Shown in pieces: positions 1 through 7,075 of a DNA stretch of 21,364 nucleotides; position 1 is the stretch's first letter; each line of letters begins with the position of its first letter. The DNA comes from UM-FILTER-37-12 sp964344965. Its GTDB lineage: Bacteria; Patescibacteriota; Patescibacteriia; Magasanikbacterales; UBA922. The translations under genes and the position numbers were made by a program. The stretch lies in assembly GCA_964344965.1 (NCBI GenBank), contig CAYFPJ010000020.1, positions 1 to 21,364 of the forward strand, in the 5' to 3' direction. The notes below the pieces were generated by a model. It made no database searches. It was given only the letters and a program-made list of their open reading frames with translations, and was not told the origin of the DNA.

Positions 1-18
1 TCTTCGATGGGATGGTGA

Positions 19-37
19 CCACTGACTTCGTCAGTGG
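19..37. other. Short perfect hairpin
   Basis: CCACTGAC and GTCAGTGG form an 8-bp stem closed by a TTC loop. It lies 14 bases beyond the stop codon of the minus-strand membrane gene. No T-run follows on the minus strand, so a terminator role is uncertain. The rest of the first 50 bases shows nothing I can assign. Confidence 0.4.
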
Positions 38-50
38 ATTATGGGGGTAT

Positions 51-434
51 TTAAACAAAAAAACCAAAGTAGGTCAAGTAAAGACCAAACACAACCCACA
101 CAATACCGCCGACCACATACCAAGAATCCCCAAATGTCTTTTTCTTAAGAACATTGAGTAAATCTGGAATAAGAACAATGATCGCTCCTTTGATGAAAGA
201 TACCCAAGCAATGAGAGTGATCAGACCAACATAGCTAAGTTCCCAAACATTATGCTTCATCACTAAAAATAGTGCAGCAAGCATGATGAACATTCCAAAA
301 AGAATAGTCACTGGCTGATTGTTGAGTAGCTTTACATCGACTCGATGATAGGTCTTCTTGTTGAGGAGAAGTGCCAATCCTCCAATCAGGAAGAAAATGC
401 CAAATACCTTGGCGAGATAAATTGATAGTTCCAT
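51..434 (-). CDS. Small integral membrane protein, unknown function
   Basis: A 127-residue protein consisting almost wholly of hydrophobic segments, roughly at residues 5-24, 42-58, 66-92 and 105-126, so about four membrane spans with short polar loops (for example NKKTYHRVD and LKKKTF). I do not recognise the family. Small four-helix proteins of this kind are common in Patescibacteria and usually lack an assigned role. It is the last gene of the minus-strand series and is separated from the upstream zwf-gnd fusion by a terminator hairpin, so it probably has its own promoter in the 435-520 gap. No signal peptide or catalytic motif is visible. It starts at an ATG without a clear Shine-Dalgarno sequence. 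Confidence 0.7.
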   Translation of the reverse strand: MELSIYLAKVFGIFFLIGGLALLLNKKTYHRVDVKLLNNQPVTILFGMFIMLAALFLVMKHNVWELSYVGLITLIAWVSFIKGAIIVLIPDLLNVLKKKTFGDSWYVVGGIVWVVFGLYLTYFGFFV

Positions 435-520
435 ATGATTTTTGTGAATTATCTCCGAAGAGAGATGCTCTGCGGGTATGAATTATGAATACAAACAGTA
501 TAACATTTCTAAACAAAAAT

Positions 521-548
521 GTAGAGACGCAAAATTCTGCGTCTCTAC
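521..548 (-). terminator. Intrinsic terminator after the zwf-gnd fusion
   Basis: A perfect 11-bp stem (GTAGAGACGCA with TGCGTCTCTAC) and a 6-nt loop, followed on the minus strand by ATTTTTGTTT. It sits 27 bases beyond the fusion gene's stop codon. The arm sequence resembles dispersed GTAGAGACGC-type palindromes found in other bacterial genomes, so it may also be a repeat copy. Confidence 0.75.
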
Positions 549-575
549 TATGAACTATGAACCAAGAACTGTGAA

Positions 576-2978
576 CTATCTCTTCAACACCGGATGCTCC
601 CCAAACTGCCCGCGCAATGCCGAAACAATCTTGCCAGCGTAGCTTGGATTATTCTGGGAATACTGACGAAACTTGAAAGCCTCGTGAATCACCCTATCCC
701 GCAATCCCATCTCGTGAGCAGTCTTCACTGTCCACTCGCCCTCACCAGAGTGAGACACTTTGCCACTAATAAATTTCAGATCTTCACCATAGATTTCAAA
801 AGCTTGGTAGAGCCACTCGATCAGGTGCGATTCGATAACACTGCCATTGTTATAAATATCGGCAATGCGGGTCAGGTCTAGTTTGAAATTAGATTTTTTC
901 ATAATGTGAAATCCTTCACCAATGGCCTGCATCATGCCATATTCAATGCCATTGTGTACCATCTTCACAAAATGCCCTGCTCCAGTGCCAGAGAAAAATT
1001 GATGGCCATTGGCCTGGGCAATGTCCCGGAACAAATTTTCGTGTTCCAAAAATATTTTCTTTTTCCCCCCGATCATTAGACAAGCTCCATTCCGCGCCCC
1101 AGATGGGCCACCAGACACCCCGCAATCGAGGAAATTTATTCCTCTGCGTTTCAATTTTTTACCACGTTTGATGGTATTTTTATAAAAAGAATTCCCCCCA
1201 TCTATCACCGTGTCGCCTCGATCCAAATATTGAACCAAACCATCTTTGCCAAACAAATTATCATCAATAATTTTACCTGCCGGCAGCATTACCCAAACTG
1301 TCCGCGGAGTCGGAAGTTTCTCCACCAAATCTGCTAGTGAATAAGCAGGGACCAGCCCTTTTTCTTTGGCAAATTTGTCTGTCACAGCAGTGGTGCGATT
1401 GTAGCCAACCACACTCCAACCTTGCTCGAGCAAATGACCAGCAATCCCACCACCCATCCGACCAAGACCGATGATCCCGACTGTTTTTTCTTTTTCAAAT
1501 GATTGGAAAAATTTTCTGGCACTCTTCTCTGCTTGTCTGGTATTTGGTTTGTAAGTATGAAGAGGTACATTATCCCTCTGCCAGGCTTTCACTATTTTGT
1601 CGGTCAGTCGCCATCCAGCTTTCACCTCATTTTTGCTAACAAACCAAGTCTGGTCTCCTTTGATTGCTTCCACGATCAGCTGGGCATATTCTTCGACATA
1701 TTGGACTTTACTTTTCTTCTTGTAAAGCATGAAGTCAAACTCTCTCTGTTCAATAGCTGGTTTAATCTGAGGTTTCTTGGCTAGGAACTTGATGTGAATT
1801 CGTTCATGAGGATAGATGGAAAAAATAACCTTATTACTAAAATGCCTGCCCGGCGCATCTTCAGCGGAGCCGAGTTTGTCTGCCAGACAGATACAAGGCT
1901 TTGGATGACGAAATGTCACCACCACTTCTTTACACGGCTGACCCATGCGTTTGCCAGCTTCGATATGAATGGGTACCCCTCGCCAGCGTGGAGTGTCGAT
2001 GGAGGTGATGACATGAGCATAAGTTTCTACCCGCGAATTCTTATTCACGCCCTTGATTTTTCTATATCCCCTGTATTGAGCTCGATAAGTAGAGCGGGAC
2101 AAATCTCTCTTGGTTGGTAGAGATAATTTTTGTAAAATTTCTGCCCGTGCTTTTCGAATTGATTTATCACTGCCATCACCCGGGTGACCCATGGTTAGAA
2201 GAGCTAAAATTTCTAACAAATGATTTTGGCAGACATCTCGAAAAGCTCCGACTGACTCGTAAAATGGTCCTCGATCTTCTACTCCAATATCTTCGAGCAG
2301 TCTAATATCAATTCGCTCGATGTGATCATTACTCCAGCTACTTTCGAGTAAGTTATTGGAAAAACGAAAATTGAGAATCCCTTGGACCATTTCTTTGCCA
2401 AGATAATGATCAATTCTGTAAACTTGCTCAGAGCTGAAGACTGATAACAGTCTCTCTAATTCTGCTGCAGATTTCCCATCGCTACCAAATGGCTTTTCAA
2501 TAATAAATCTGGCCCAGCCAAAATCTCCTCCACATGGCTCACTAAGTTTTGATTTTTCTAGATTTCTGACAATTGGAACAATCGAATCTGGCTTGACTGC
2601 TAAATAATAAAGTTTGTTGGCACAGACTTTCCACTCTTCTTCTACTTCACCAATGTGATCTCCCAATTTTTGATAATCTTTGTATTTATCGAACTTTCCT
2701 TTTTGAAAATGAAATAATTTCAAAAACTTCTCTGCTTGTTTTTTGGTCTTAATCATTTTTTTCTTTTTCAAAATTTGAAAAACATGATTACGAAACTGAA
2801 TGTCAGAATAATCACGCCGAGAAAAACCCAAAACTCGGAAACGTTTGGGAAGTTCTTTATTTTTGTGGAGATAATAAAGTGAAGGAACTATTTTCTTAGT
2901 CATGAGGTCACCAGTCGCTCCGAAGACAATAAAAATTGTGGGAATATTTTTTTGCATAAAATAAAAAGGTATAAACAT
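576..2978 (-). CDS. Fused glucose-6-phosphate dehydrogenase / 6-phosphogluconate dehydrogenase
   Basis: One 800-residue ORF covering steps one and three of the oxidative pentose phosphate pathway, cytosolic. Residues 8-475 are G6PD: nucleotide motif GATGDL at 20-25, EKPFG at 161-165, and the active-site signature RIDHYLGKE at 188-196. A short charged linker (about 478-498) leads to a 6PGDH domain of about 302 residues: Rossmann motif GLGRMGGG at 504-511, NRT at 527-529 (associated in this family with NADP+ use), GGNS at 594-597, GPSGA at 624-628, KMVHN at 672-676 with the catalytic lysine, and HSGEGEW at 743-749. The 6PGDH part is the short type, not the ~470-residue E. coli type. No lactonase gene is adjacent; the lactone can open spontaneously. 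AAAGG lies 4 bases before this ATG; an internal ATG at 2957 (MQKNIPT) matches the usual family start better. No internal stop or frame break is seen. Confidence 0.93.
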   Translation of the reverse strand: MFIPFYFMQKNIPTIFIVFGATGDLMTKKIVPSLYYLHKNKELPKRFRVLGFSRRDYSDIQFRNHVFQILKKKKMIKTKKQAEKFLKLFHFQKGKFDKYKDYQKLGDHIGEVEEEWKVCANKLYYLAVKPDSIVPIVRNLEKSKLSEPCGGDFGWARFIIEKPFGSDGKSAAELERLLSVFSSEQVYRIDHYLGKEMVQGILNFRFSNNLLESSWSNDHIERIDIRLLEDIGVEDRGPFYESVGAFRDVCQNHLLEILALLTMGHPGDGSDKSIRKARAEILQKLSLPTKRDLSRSTYRAQYRGYRKIKGVNKNSRVETYAHVITSIDTPRWRGVPIHIEAGKRMGQPCKEVVVTFRHPKPCICLADKLGSAEDAPGRHFSNKVIFSIYPHERIHIKFLAKKPQIKPAIEQREFDFMLYKKKSKVQYVEEYAQLIVEAIKGDQTWFVSKNEVKAGWRLTDKIVKAWQRDNVPLHTYKPNTRQAEKSARKFFQSFEKEKTVGIIGLGRMGGGIAGHLLEQGWSVVGYNRTTAVTDKFAKEKGLVPAYSLADLVEKLPTPRTVWVMLPAGKIIDDNLFGKDGLVQYLDRGDTVIDGGNSFYKNTIKRGKKLKRRGINFLDCGVSGGPSGARNGACLMIGGKKKIFLEHENLFRDIAQANGHQFFSGTGAGHFVKMVHNGIEYGMMQAIGEGFHIMKKSNFKLDLTRIADIYNNGSVIESHLIEWLYQAFEIYGEDLKFISGKVSHSGEGEWTVKTAHEMGLRDRVIHEAFKFRQYSQNNPSYAGKIVSALRGQFGEHPVLKR

Positions 2979-3018
2979 TATACCTTTTTTTGATGTGTTT
3001 AGAAAATTGTGGATGGAA

Positions 3019-3300
3019 TTACAAAACTTTTACTTGTACATTCACCCTATCCCCCTTACTAATTTTTTCTTTCTTTCGGATACTTGCCTTTAGTGCTACA
3101 AAAAGAGTCCCATCGCCATACGGCAAAAGTGAACTCTCCCAGGTAGTACTGCCCACTGTAAACCTTGCTGGAATGAGCCCCCACTTCGGGCGCTTAATCT
3201 TTAAATTTTTTGTCTTAGCGACAGGTACACGAACATGATGCCAACCCATTTTTCCTGGGAAACGCTCCACTCTGCCAGTGACTTTGAAATTATTTGGCAT
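3019..3300 (-). CDS. DUF1905-like small beta-barrel domain protein
   Basis: A 93-residue protein whose layout matches DUF1905: an N-terminal strand (FKVTGRVERF), a central GDGTLFVALKASIRKKEKI stretch and a terminal GDRVNVQVKV strand. The family is usually a stand-alone or fused small domain with no proven reaction. It contains a WHHVRVPVAKT stretch of the sort seen near the N-terminus of these proteins. Its start overlaps the end of the upstream DUF1801-like gene by 11 bases (3290-3300), so translation is probably coupled and the pair likely acts or is regulated together. DUF1801 and DUF1905 proteins are often neighbours or fused in other bacteria (recalled family knowledge). The stop lies 40 bases before the zwf-gnd start. 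Confidence 0.75.
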   Translation of the reverse strand: MPNNFKVTGRVERFPGKMGWHHVRVPVAKTKNLKIKRPKWGLIPARFTVGSTTWESSLLPYGDGTLFVALKASIRKKEKISKGDRVNVQVKVL

Positions 3301-3706
3301 ATTTTTTCTTCATATCCTCATAACCACGACGAATAATTTCTTCCAAAATTTTTAGGTCCACGTCAGCCAGTTTTTTAATATACAGACAACTTACTGCTGT
3401 CTTGTGTTTACCAAGTTTTTTCAATAAATTTTGGTAGTTGCCAAATCCTGGCATGATATAGACAGTCAAATTTTGTTGGCGAGGTGAAAATCCGGTCATC
3501 GGCCAATCTCCCTCTCGACCACTAGCATACTTGTAGTGGTAAGTGTCAAATCCAACAATACTATCACCCCACATCACTGGCTTTTTACCGGTTACTTTTT
3601 TTATGATCTGCAAAATTGTTTTGGCGTCCTTTCTTTTGGTTTCGTTAGCAATACTATTGAGAAATTTAGTGACACTTTTTTTGGTTGGTTTGGTTTTGAT
3701 TGACAT
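3290..3706 (-). CDS. DUF1801 (YdhG-like) family protein
   Basis: A 138-residue soluble protein. The block from residue 20 onward (TKRKDAKTILQIIKKVTGKKPVMWGDSIVGFDTY split over 23-56) followed by FSPRQQNLTVYI and a C-terminal region ending in a Lys-rich helix is the typical DUF1801 layout, related in fold to YdhG/Fra-like proteins. No enzymatic function is established for the family. The gene begins 5 bases after the stop of the RelE-type toxin gene and overlaps the DUF1905-like gene by 11 bases, so all four genes could be read from the toxin-antitoxin promoter. The length is normal for the family and no key residue is visibly lost. Confidence 0.8.
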   Translation of the reverse strand: MSIKTKPTKKSVTKFLNSIANETKRKDAKTILQIIKKVTGKKPVMWGDSIVGFDTYHYKYASGREGDWPMTGFSPRQQNLTVYIMPGFGNYQNLLKKLGKHKTAVSCLYIKKLADVDLKILEEIIRRGYEDMKKKYAK

Positions 3707-3711
3707 AAGAT

Positions 3712-3969
3712 TTATGAATTATAAACACCTTGACGATGACCTACTTTCACCAATATAATCTTAAGTTCTCGCTTTTTTATGCGATACAAAATACGGTATG
3801 GCCATACACGGTAAGACCACTCTCCTTCTCTATCACCATCTAATTTCTTACCAATAAAAGGATTCTTGGCCAAATGAGATAAGATAAGATAAATCTTGAC
3901 TTGATATTTAGGATCAATTTTTTTTATTTCTTTTTTTACCTTTTTTGGAATTATTACTGTGTATTTCAT
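3712..3969 (-). CDS. RelE/ParE-family toxin
   Basis: An 85-residue basic protein with the RelE/ParE fold pattern: N-terminal strand (YTVIIPKK), two helices rich in Lys and Leu, GEWSYRVWPYRILYRI in the central sheet, and the C-terminal VKVGHRQGVYNS, where HRxxxY is typical of the superfamily. Such toxins cleave ribosome-bound mRNA or act on gyrase; which applies is not visible here. I chose the ATG at 3969 rather than the longer 3993 start because GAAAGAAAT lies directly upstream and the first eight residues of the long form do not fit the family. The gene overlaps the antitoxin gene by 56 bases, which is longer than usual. Confidence 0.85.
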   Translation of the reverse strand: MKYTVIIPKKVKKEIKKIDPKYQVKIYLILSHLAKNPFIGKKLDGDREGEWSYRVWPYRILYRIKKRELKIILVKVGHRQGVYNS

Positions 3970-4273
3970 ATTTCTTTCTCGATTTATCAGCAACTATAAA
4001 TCCTTCTTCTGTCAATAATTCTTCTAATGTAATATAGTCTCCATTCTCATAATCTCTTTGTGCCTCAGCAATGTCTTTGTCTAAATCTGGAAAATCTCGC
4101 ATGACTTCGATAGTTTCTTGCCATGATTCAAATTTTTCGGCAGACATCACTACGGCTTTTGGTCGACCGTTTTGGGTAATGGTGTAATAACTATGACCTT
4201 TATCCAATTTTTCAAGAATCTTAAATAATTCTTTGCGTGCTTCAGAAGCAGGAATGGTAGTTTTGATATTCAT
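3914..4273 (-). CDS. Phd/YefM-type antitoxin
   Basis: A 119-residue protein. Residues 4-55 show the Phd/YefM DNA-binding fold: an IPASEARKEL start, a helix up to LDKGHSYYTITQNGRPKAVVMS, and the AEKFESWQETIEVM helix. The C-terminal half is acidic (DFPDLDKDIAEAQRDYENGDY), as expected for the toxin-binding part, and ends in a very basic tail that is read over the start of the toxin gene. It should neutralise the adjacent RelE/ParE-type toxin and repress the shared promoter, which carries an inverted repeat 26 bases upstream of this ATG. The basic tail encoded in the overlap is unusual and may be a secondary extension. Confidence 0.87.
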   Translation of the reverse strand: MNIKTTIPASEARKELFKILEKLDKGHSYYTITQNGRPKAVVMSAEKFESWQETIEVMRDFPDLDKDIAEAQRDYENGDYITLEELLTEEGFIVADKSRKKYEIHSNNSKKGKKRNKKN

Positions 4274-4298
4274 ATTATGAGTATTTTAGATTGTCTAT

Positions 4299-4320
4299 CT
4301 TGTACATAATAACGTACAAG
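4299..4320. promoter_or_regulatory. Inverted-repeat operator of the toxin-antitoxin operon
   Basis: CTTGTAC and GTACAAG are perfect 7-base inverted arms separated by 8 bases. The spacer contains the -10 box of the minus-strand promoter, so a bound antitoxin dimer would block RNA polymerase. It is the only such palindrome in this gap. Confidence 0.7.
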
Positions 4321-4334
4321 TATTATTTTGTCAA
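4306..4334 (-). promoter_or_regulatory. Sigma-70-type promoter of the toxin-antitoxin operon
   Basis: On the minus strand, a consensus TTGACA (4334-4329) is followed by a 17-base spacer and TATTAT (4311-4306). It points at the antitoxin start 33 bases further on, giving a leader of about 25 nt. It may also serve the downstream DUF1801 and DUF1905 genes. Confidence 0.75.
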
Positions 4335-4345
4335 CATACTTTCTT

Positions 4346-4828
4346 TTATCCGCCAGCCACCCATACACACAACAAAAATAACCCGCCCCACCAACCAATA
4401 TCTGAGACAATCAAACTGATGGTGATCTTCCGCTGCCATTTCCCAGGCAATAGCTCTGCCTGTTTTCCTTCCTCTTCACGCTTGAGGAGCATCGGACTGA
4501 CAGAAAAGCTAAGAAAGAGCCCATTCAAAATCAAAATAATTACAATAATAAAATGTGCCAATGGAATCCCAGCTAGTGGCTGGTCACGATAAACAATCAA
4601 GCCACCGATAATCACCAAGATGATACCTAGCCAAATCAAAGGCTTAGTCACCTTATGGGTCCGAGTAGTGGCTTCGGTCCAATAGCTAGATTTCCTACCA
4701 AGAAATCCATGAATATCGATAACCGTAACTGCCCCAAGTCCAATTACAAACCCGGCCAGCATAATAAAAAGACCAATAACATCAATTGAGAACATAAAGA
4801 GAAGCATTAAGAATAGTGGCAAAGCCAA
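4346..4828 (-). CDS. Integral membrane protein, unknown function
   Basis: A protein of up to 160 residues with about four hydrophobic spans (approximately 2-36, 63-81, 88-111 and 135-157) and a charged loop (LLKREEEGKQAELLPGKWQRK) before the last span. I do not recognise the family. The N-terminus is uncertain: the first ATG lies 46 bases inside the tspO gene, and ATGs at 4807 and 4795 shorten the overlap. The ATG at 4795 (MFSIDVIG) still leaves a full first span. Overlap with tspO suggests translational coupling and a shared membrane context. A Trp/Gly-rich C-terminus (WWGGLFLLCVWVAGG) is notable but not diagnostic. Confidence 0.65.
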   Translation of the reverse strand: MALPLFLMLLFMFSIDVIGLFIMLAGFVIGLGAVTVIDIHGFLGRKSSYWTEATTRTHKVTKPLIWLGIILVIIGGLIVYRDQPLAGIPLAHFIIVIILILNGLFLSFSVSPMLLKREEEGKQAELLPGKWQRKITISLIVSDIGWWGGLFLLCVWVAGG

Positions 4829-5261
4829 CCCAACCTAGATATGGAATCAATAAATAGGCGGCTGTTTTGCTCTGTTTAAAAAATAAGCGCATGGTCCAGA
4901 CAATACTAACGAACAACAAAAAAATAACGAATAGTGCTAGTCCAATCTGATGCCAACCAAAAAAGATTGGCGTCCAGATGGCGTTCAAGAAAAGCTGGAA
5001 GAAAAATACTCGCATAGCTCTATTTCTTTTTTTGCTTTTCTGCTCTTGCCAGATCAGATACAGGGCAATGCCCATCAAAATATACAAGATTGTCCATACC
5101 GGCCCAAAAACCCAGCTTGGTGGATTGAAAAATGGTTTGCTCAAATTCGCGTACCAAGTGTCAATCTGAGAAAAAGTAAATAATGACCCCAAAATCCCAG
5201 CTAGATTACAGAGGATAATTGTGGAGATAAGTTGGATTGTTTTTTTCATGGTACTGATCAT
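4782..5261 (-). CDS. tspO: TspO/MBR (translocator protein) family membrane protein
   Basis: A 159-residue protein with five predicted membrane spans, the normal TspO size. Family hallmarks are the loop WYANLSKPFFNPPSWVF at 36-52, followed by GPVWTILYILMGIALYL, then LNAIWTPIFF in span three and the C-terminal PYLGWVGFATILNASLYVLN. TspO proteins bind tetrapyrroles such as protoporphyrin IX and have been linked to stress responses; the ligand here is unknown. Translation may begin at the first ATG or at the one 12 bases later (MKKTIQLIS). A structured repeat occupies the region upstream, and the next gene overlaps its 3' end. Confidence 0.92.
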   Translation of the reverse strand: MISTMKKTIQLISTIILCNLAGILGSLFTFSQIDTWYANLSKPFFNPPSWVFGPVWTILYILMGIALYLIWQEQKSKKRNRAMRVFFFQLFLNAIWTPIFFGWHQIGLALFVIFLLFVSIVWTMRLFFKQSKTAAYLLIPYLGWVGFATILNASLYVLN

Positions 5262-5282
5262 TTATTAATCAACAAGTAATGT

Positions 5283-5418
5283 TAATTATTTTTTACAATT
5301 AGCTGAATTAAGGAGTTATTTTTGAAGCGAGCCTGCCGGCAGGCAGGCAGGGACTGTTTGAGCGAAGTGAGTTTCGCAGCGAAAAAATAACTTAATTCAG
5401 ACAAAAAAATTAATTCAC
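5283..5418. repeat. Structured intergenic repeat family A, copy 1
   Basis: A long imperfect palindrome. The outer arms contain CTGAATTAAGG-AGTTATTTTT and its partner AAAAAATAACTTAATTCAG; the inner part holds GAAGCGAG, a CCTGCCGGCAGG palindrome, ACTGTTTGAGCGAAGTGAG and CGCAGCGAA. Copy 2 (8920-9042) shares both arms and the words GAAGCGAG, ACTGTTTGA and CGCAGCGAAAAAATA but has a different inner hairpin. It begins 12 bases after the stop of the 5431-5964 gene on the minus strand, so it may terminate or protect that transcript. Confidence 0.8.
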
Positions 5419-5430
5419 ATTAATAGTTAA

Positions 5431-5964
5431 TTACAACCTCCGCCCATCATACCCCCAGTGCAATACTGCCTGCCGCTGCTTTGGCCGGCAAGTCTGATCA
5501 CCTTTCTTACAATTCTTTTCGATCTGAGCAATATGTCTTTTGATTGCTTTCCAACGCTTGATCTGCCGATCATCTTCTTCCGGGATTCTTCGTCCCATAT
5601 GGTACCGACAATACCATTGAAACCAGCCGTGAGGGTCATCGTGATAAATCCATCCCTTATTCTGCCAAATCTTAAGAGGTTGACTGGCCGATAGACCGAA
5701 ATAATTCAATCCACCATGCTTCTCGCCATCTGATGAAAGCTTGACACCTTCAAACCAAGATTTGGGTAAATCCGAGGGGATCAAATTTTTGACACCAACA
5801 AAGTACGCTCCACCAAATACTCCGAGCTGGAGCATCTGCCGTGGTGTCAAATGTGGTCTAAACTCAGGATGAAAATTCTTGCCTTCTGATTCGGTCAAAG
5901 TGTAGTAATAATTTTTTTGAAAATTATCTGAGTATATAATTTTTTTGGGCTTAGTCCTAACCAT
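5431..5964 (-). CDS. Conserved hypothetical protein, aromatic- and Trp-rich
   Basis: A 177-residue soluble protein I cannot assign to a named family. It has no signal peptide or membrane span. Visible traits are an N-terminal tyrosine cluster (NYYYTL), a central LTPRQMLQLGVFGGAYF block, and a C-terminal stretch of closely spaced aromatic and His residues (WIYHDDPHGWFQWYCRYHMG, about residues 106-125) followed by RRIPEEDDRQIKRWKAIKRH and two cysteines. My impression is that proteins with a PHGWFQWYCRY-like motif occur across bacteria and fungi without a known function, but I could not check this. It stands alone between two intergenic palindromic elements. Confidence 0.7.
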   Translation of the reverse strand: MVRTKPKKIIYSDNFQKNYYYTLTESEGKNFHPEFRPHLTPRQMLQLGVFGGAYFVGVKNLIPSDLPKSWFEGVKLSSDGEKHGGLNYFGLSASQPLKIWQNKGWIYHDDPHGWFQWYCRYHMGRRIPEEDDRQIKRWKAIKRHIAQIEKNCKKGDQTCRPKQRQAVLHWGYDGRRL

Positions 5965-6011
5965 AACTATGAACTGGTATTAAGTTTTACCTATTTTTGA
6001 CCAAAATAGAG

Positions 6012-6093
6012 CTAAAATATTAACTTATCTTTTAGACACAATTGTGTGAGTCCAAAGACGAGTTTTGGGGTAAAAAATAAGTTAATATTTTGG
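6012..6093. repeat. Long AT-rich inverted repeat with inner hairpins
   Basis: Arms at 6014-6034 and 6071-6091 pair at 20 of 21 positions and are extended by a G-T and a C-G pair. The 36-base interior contains the palindrome CACAATTGTG and a small CCAAA/TTTTGG hairpin. The layout resembles repeat family A (AT-rich outer stem, GC-richer interior), but the sequence differs. It lies about 50 bases upstream of the 5964 start. The remaining part of the 5965-6267 gap holds only the znuB terminator. Confidence 0.75.
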
Positions 6094-6181
6094 TGGGTTT
6101 AAAAAACTTGATATGAGTTCTATATCTATCCATTATAATCTATTTTAATCATCTATAACAATAGACCAAAAGCTTTGAACT

Positions 6182-6211
6182 AAAAAACTCCCTTATAATT
6201 AGCTAGGGAGT
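6182..6211 (-). terminator. Intrinsic terminator of the zinc operon
   Basis: On the minus strand, ACTCCCT and AGGGAGT form a 7-bp stem with an 11-nt AT-rich loop, followed directly by TTTTT. It lies 57 bases after the znuB stop codon and marks the end of zur-znuACB. Confidence 0.8.
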
Positions 6212-6267
6212 ATAGCTCTTTGCCGACATTATCTACCCGTTAAAAAAGTATAATATGAGAGATGATA

Positions 6268-7071
6268 TTATTTGCGCCACCAGTATACAATAGAAAACAA
6301 CACAAACAGAAGAGTACCAGTGAGGACAATTGTCGCTCCGCTGGGAAGGTCAAGCCAGTATGATAGCATCAAGCCCAAAATAACAATCAAAACTGCCAAT
6401 AGAACAGCATTACGCAAAAAAGCATCAAACGAACGAGAGACTAATTTGCTAATCGAGCTAGGAATAATGAGAAGGGCACTTACGAGGACAATACCGAGGA
6501 GCTTAATTGAGAGAACTATCGACAATGCAGTAATTATATAGAGCAAAAGATCATAACTCCAAGACGAAAGACCATGGAGATACCCTCCCTCAGGATCCAG
6601 AGTCATAAATGTCAACTGTCTTTTAAAGACAAATAAGAGAATAAGTAAGATGCTACCAACTGTCGCCATGACGACAATATCCAAACTCTGAACAGACAAA
6701 ATATTGCCAAACAAAAAACTAATCAACTCTGGTTGATATCCTTCAAAAAAACGTAGCAAGATAACCCCCAAAGCAAGGCCGCTAGTAAAGAGCATGCCGA
6801 TCGCCGCGTCACTAGAGATATTGGTTTTTTTCTCTAGAAAAAAAATCACTATAGCAATCAGTACTCCCACTATCATAGCTAGTGGCAATGGCGCCCATCC
6901 CAAAAGGAGGGCCAAAGCCACACCAGCAAGAGAAGCATGGGCAATACCATCTCCCATAAAACTCATTTGCCTGGAGACCACATAGACCCCTACTGTACCA
7001 AGCAAGAGAGCACTGATCACGCCGGCGATCAAAGCCCGCTGCATAAAAGGAAAGGAAAGTATTTCTAGCAT
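6268..7071 (-). CDS. znuB: Zinc/metal ABC transporter permease (ZnuB-like)
   Basis: A 267-residue polytopic membrane protein of the ABC-3 family that forms the channel for metal delivered by ZnuA and powered by ZnuC. Typical features are an N-terminal FMQRALIAGVISALLLGTVG block, then MSFMGDGIAHASLAGVALALLLG (the conserved DGIAHA... coupling region), a DAAIGMLFTSGLALGVIL segment, and about eight hydrophobic spans up to the C-terminal YWWRK. I chose the ATG at 7071 (MLEILSFPF), 4 bases after the znuC stop; a longer ORF from 7113 would overlap znuC and adds residues untypical of the family. Metal specificity is inferred as zinc from the linked zur-like regulator and His-rich ZnuA; manganese is less likely. 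Confidence 0.9.
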   Translation of the reverse strand: MLEILSFPFMQRALIAGVISALLLGTVGVYVVSRQMSFMGDGIAHASLAGVALALLLGWAPLPLAMIVGVLIAIVIFFLEKKTNISSDAAIGMLFTSGLALGVILLRFFEGYQPELISFLFGNILSVQSLDIVVMATVGSILLILLFVFKRQLTFMTLDPEGGYLHGLSSWSYDLLLYIITALSIVLSIKLLGIVLVSALLIIPSSISKLVSRSFDAFLRNAVLLAVLIVILGLMLSYWLDLPSGATIVLTGTLLFVLFSIVYWWRK

Positions 7072-7075
7072 ATTA

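Noticed and set aside
1503..2305. Plus-strand ORFs of 63-108 codons inside the zwf-gnd fusion
   Set aside because: They are antisense to a clear gene with intact motifs and have no family features.
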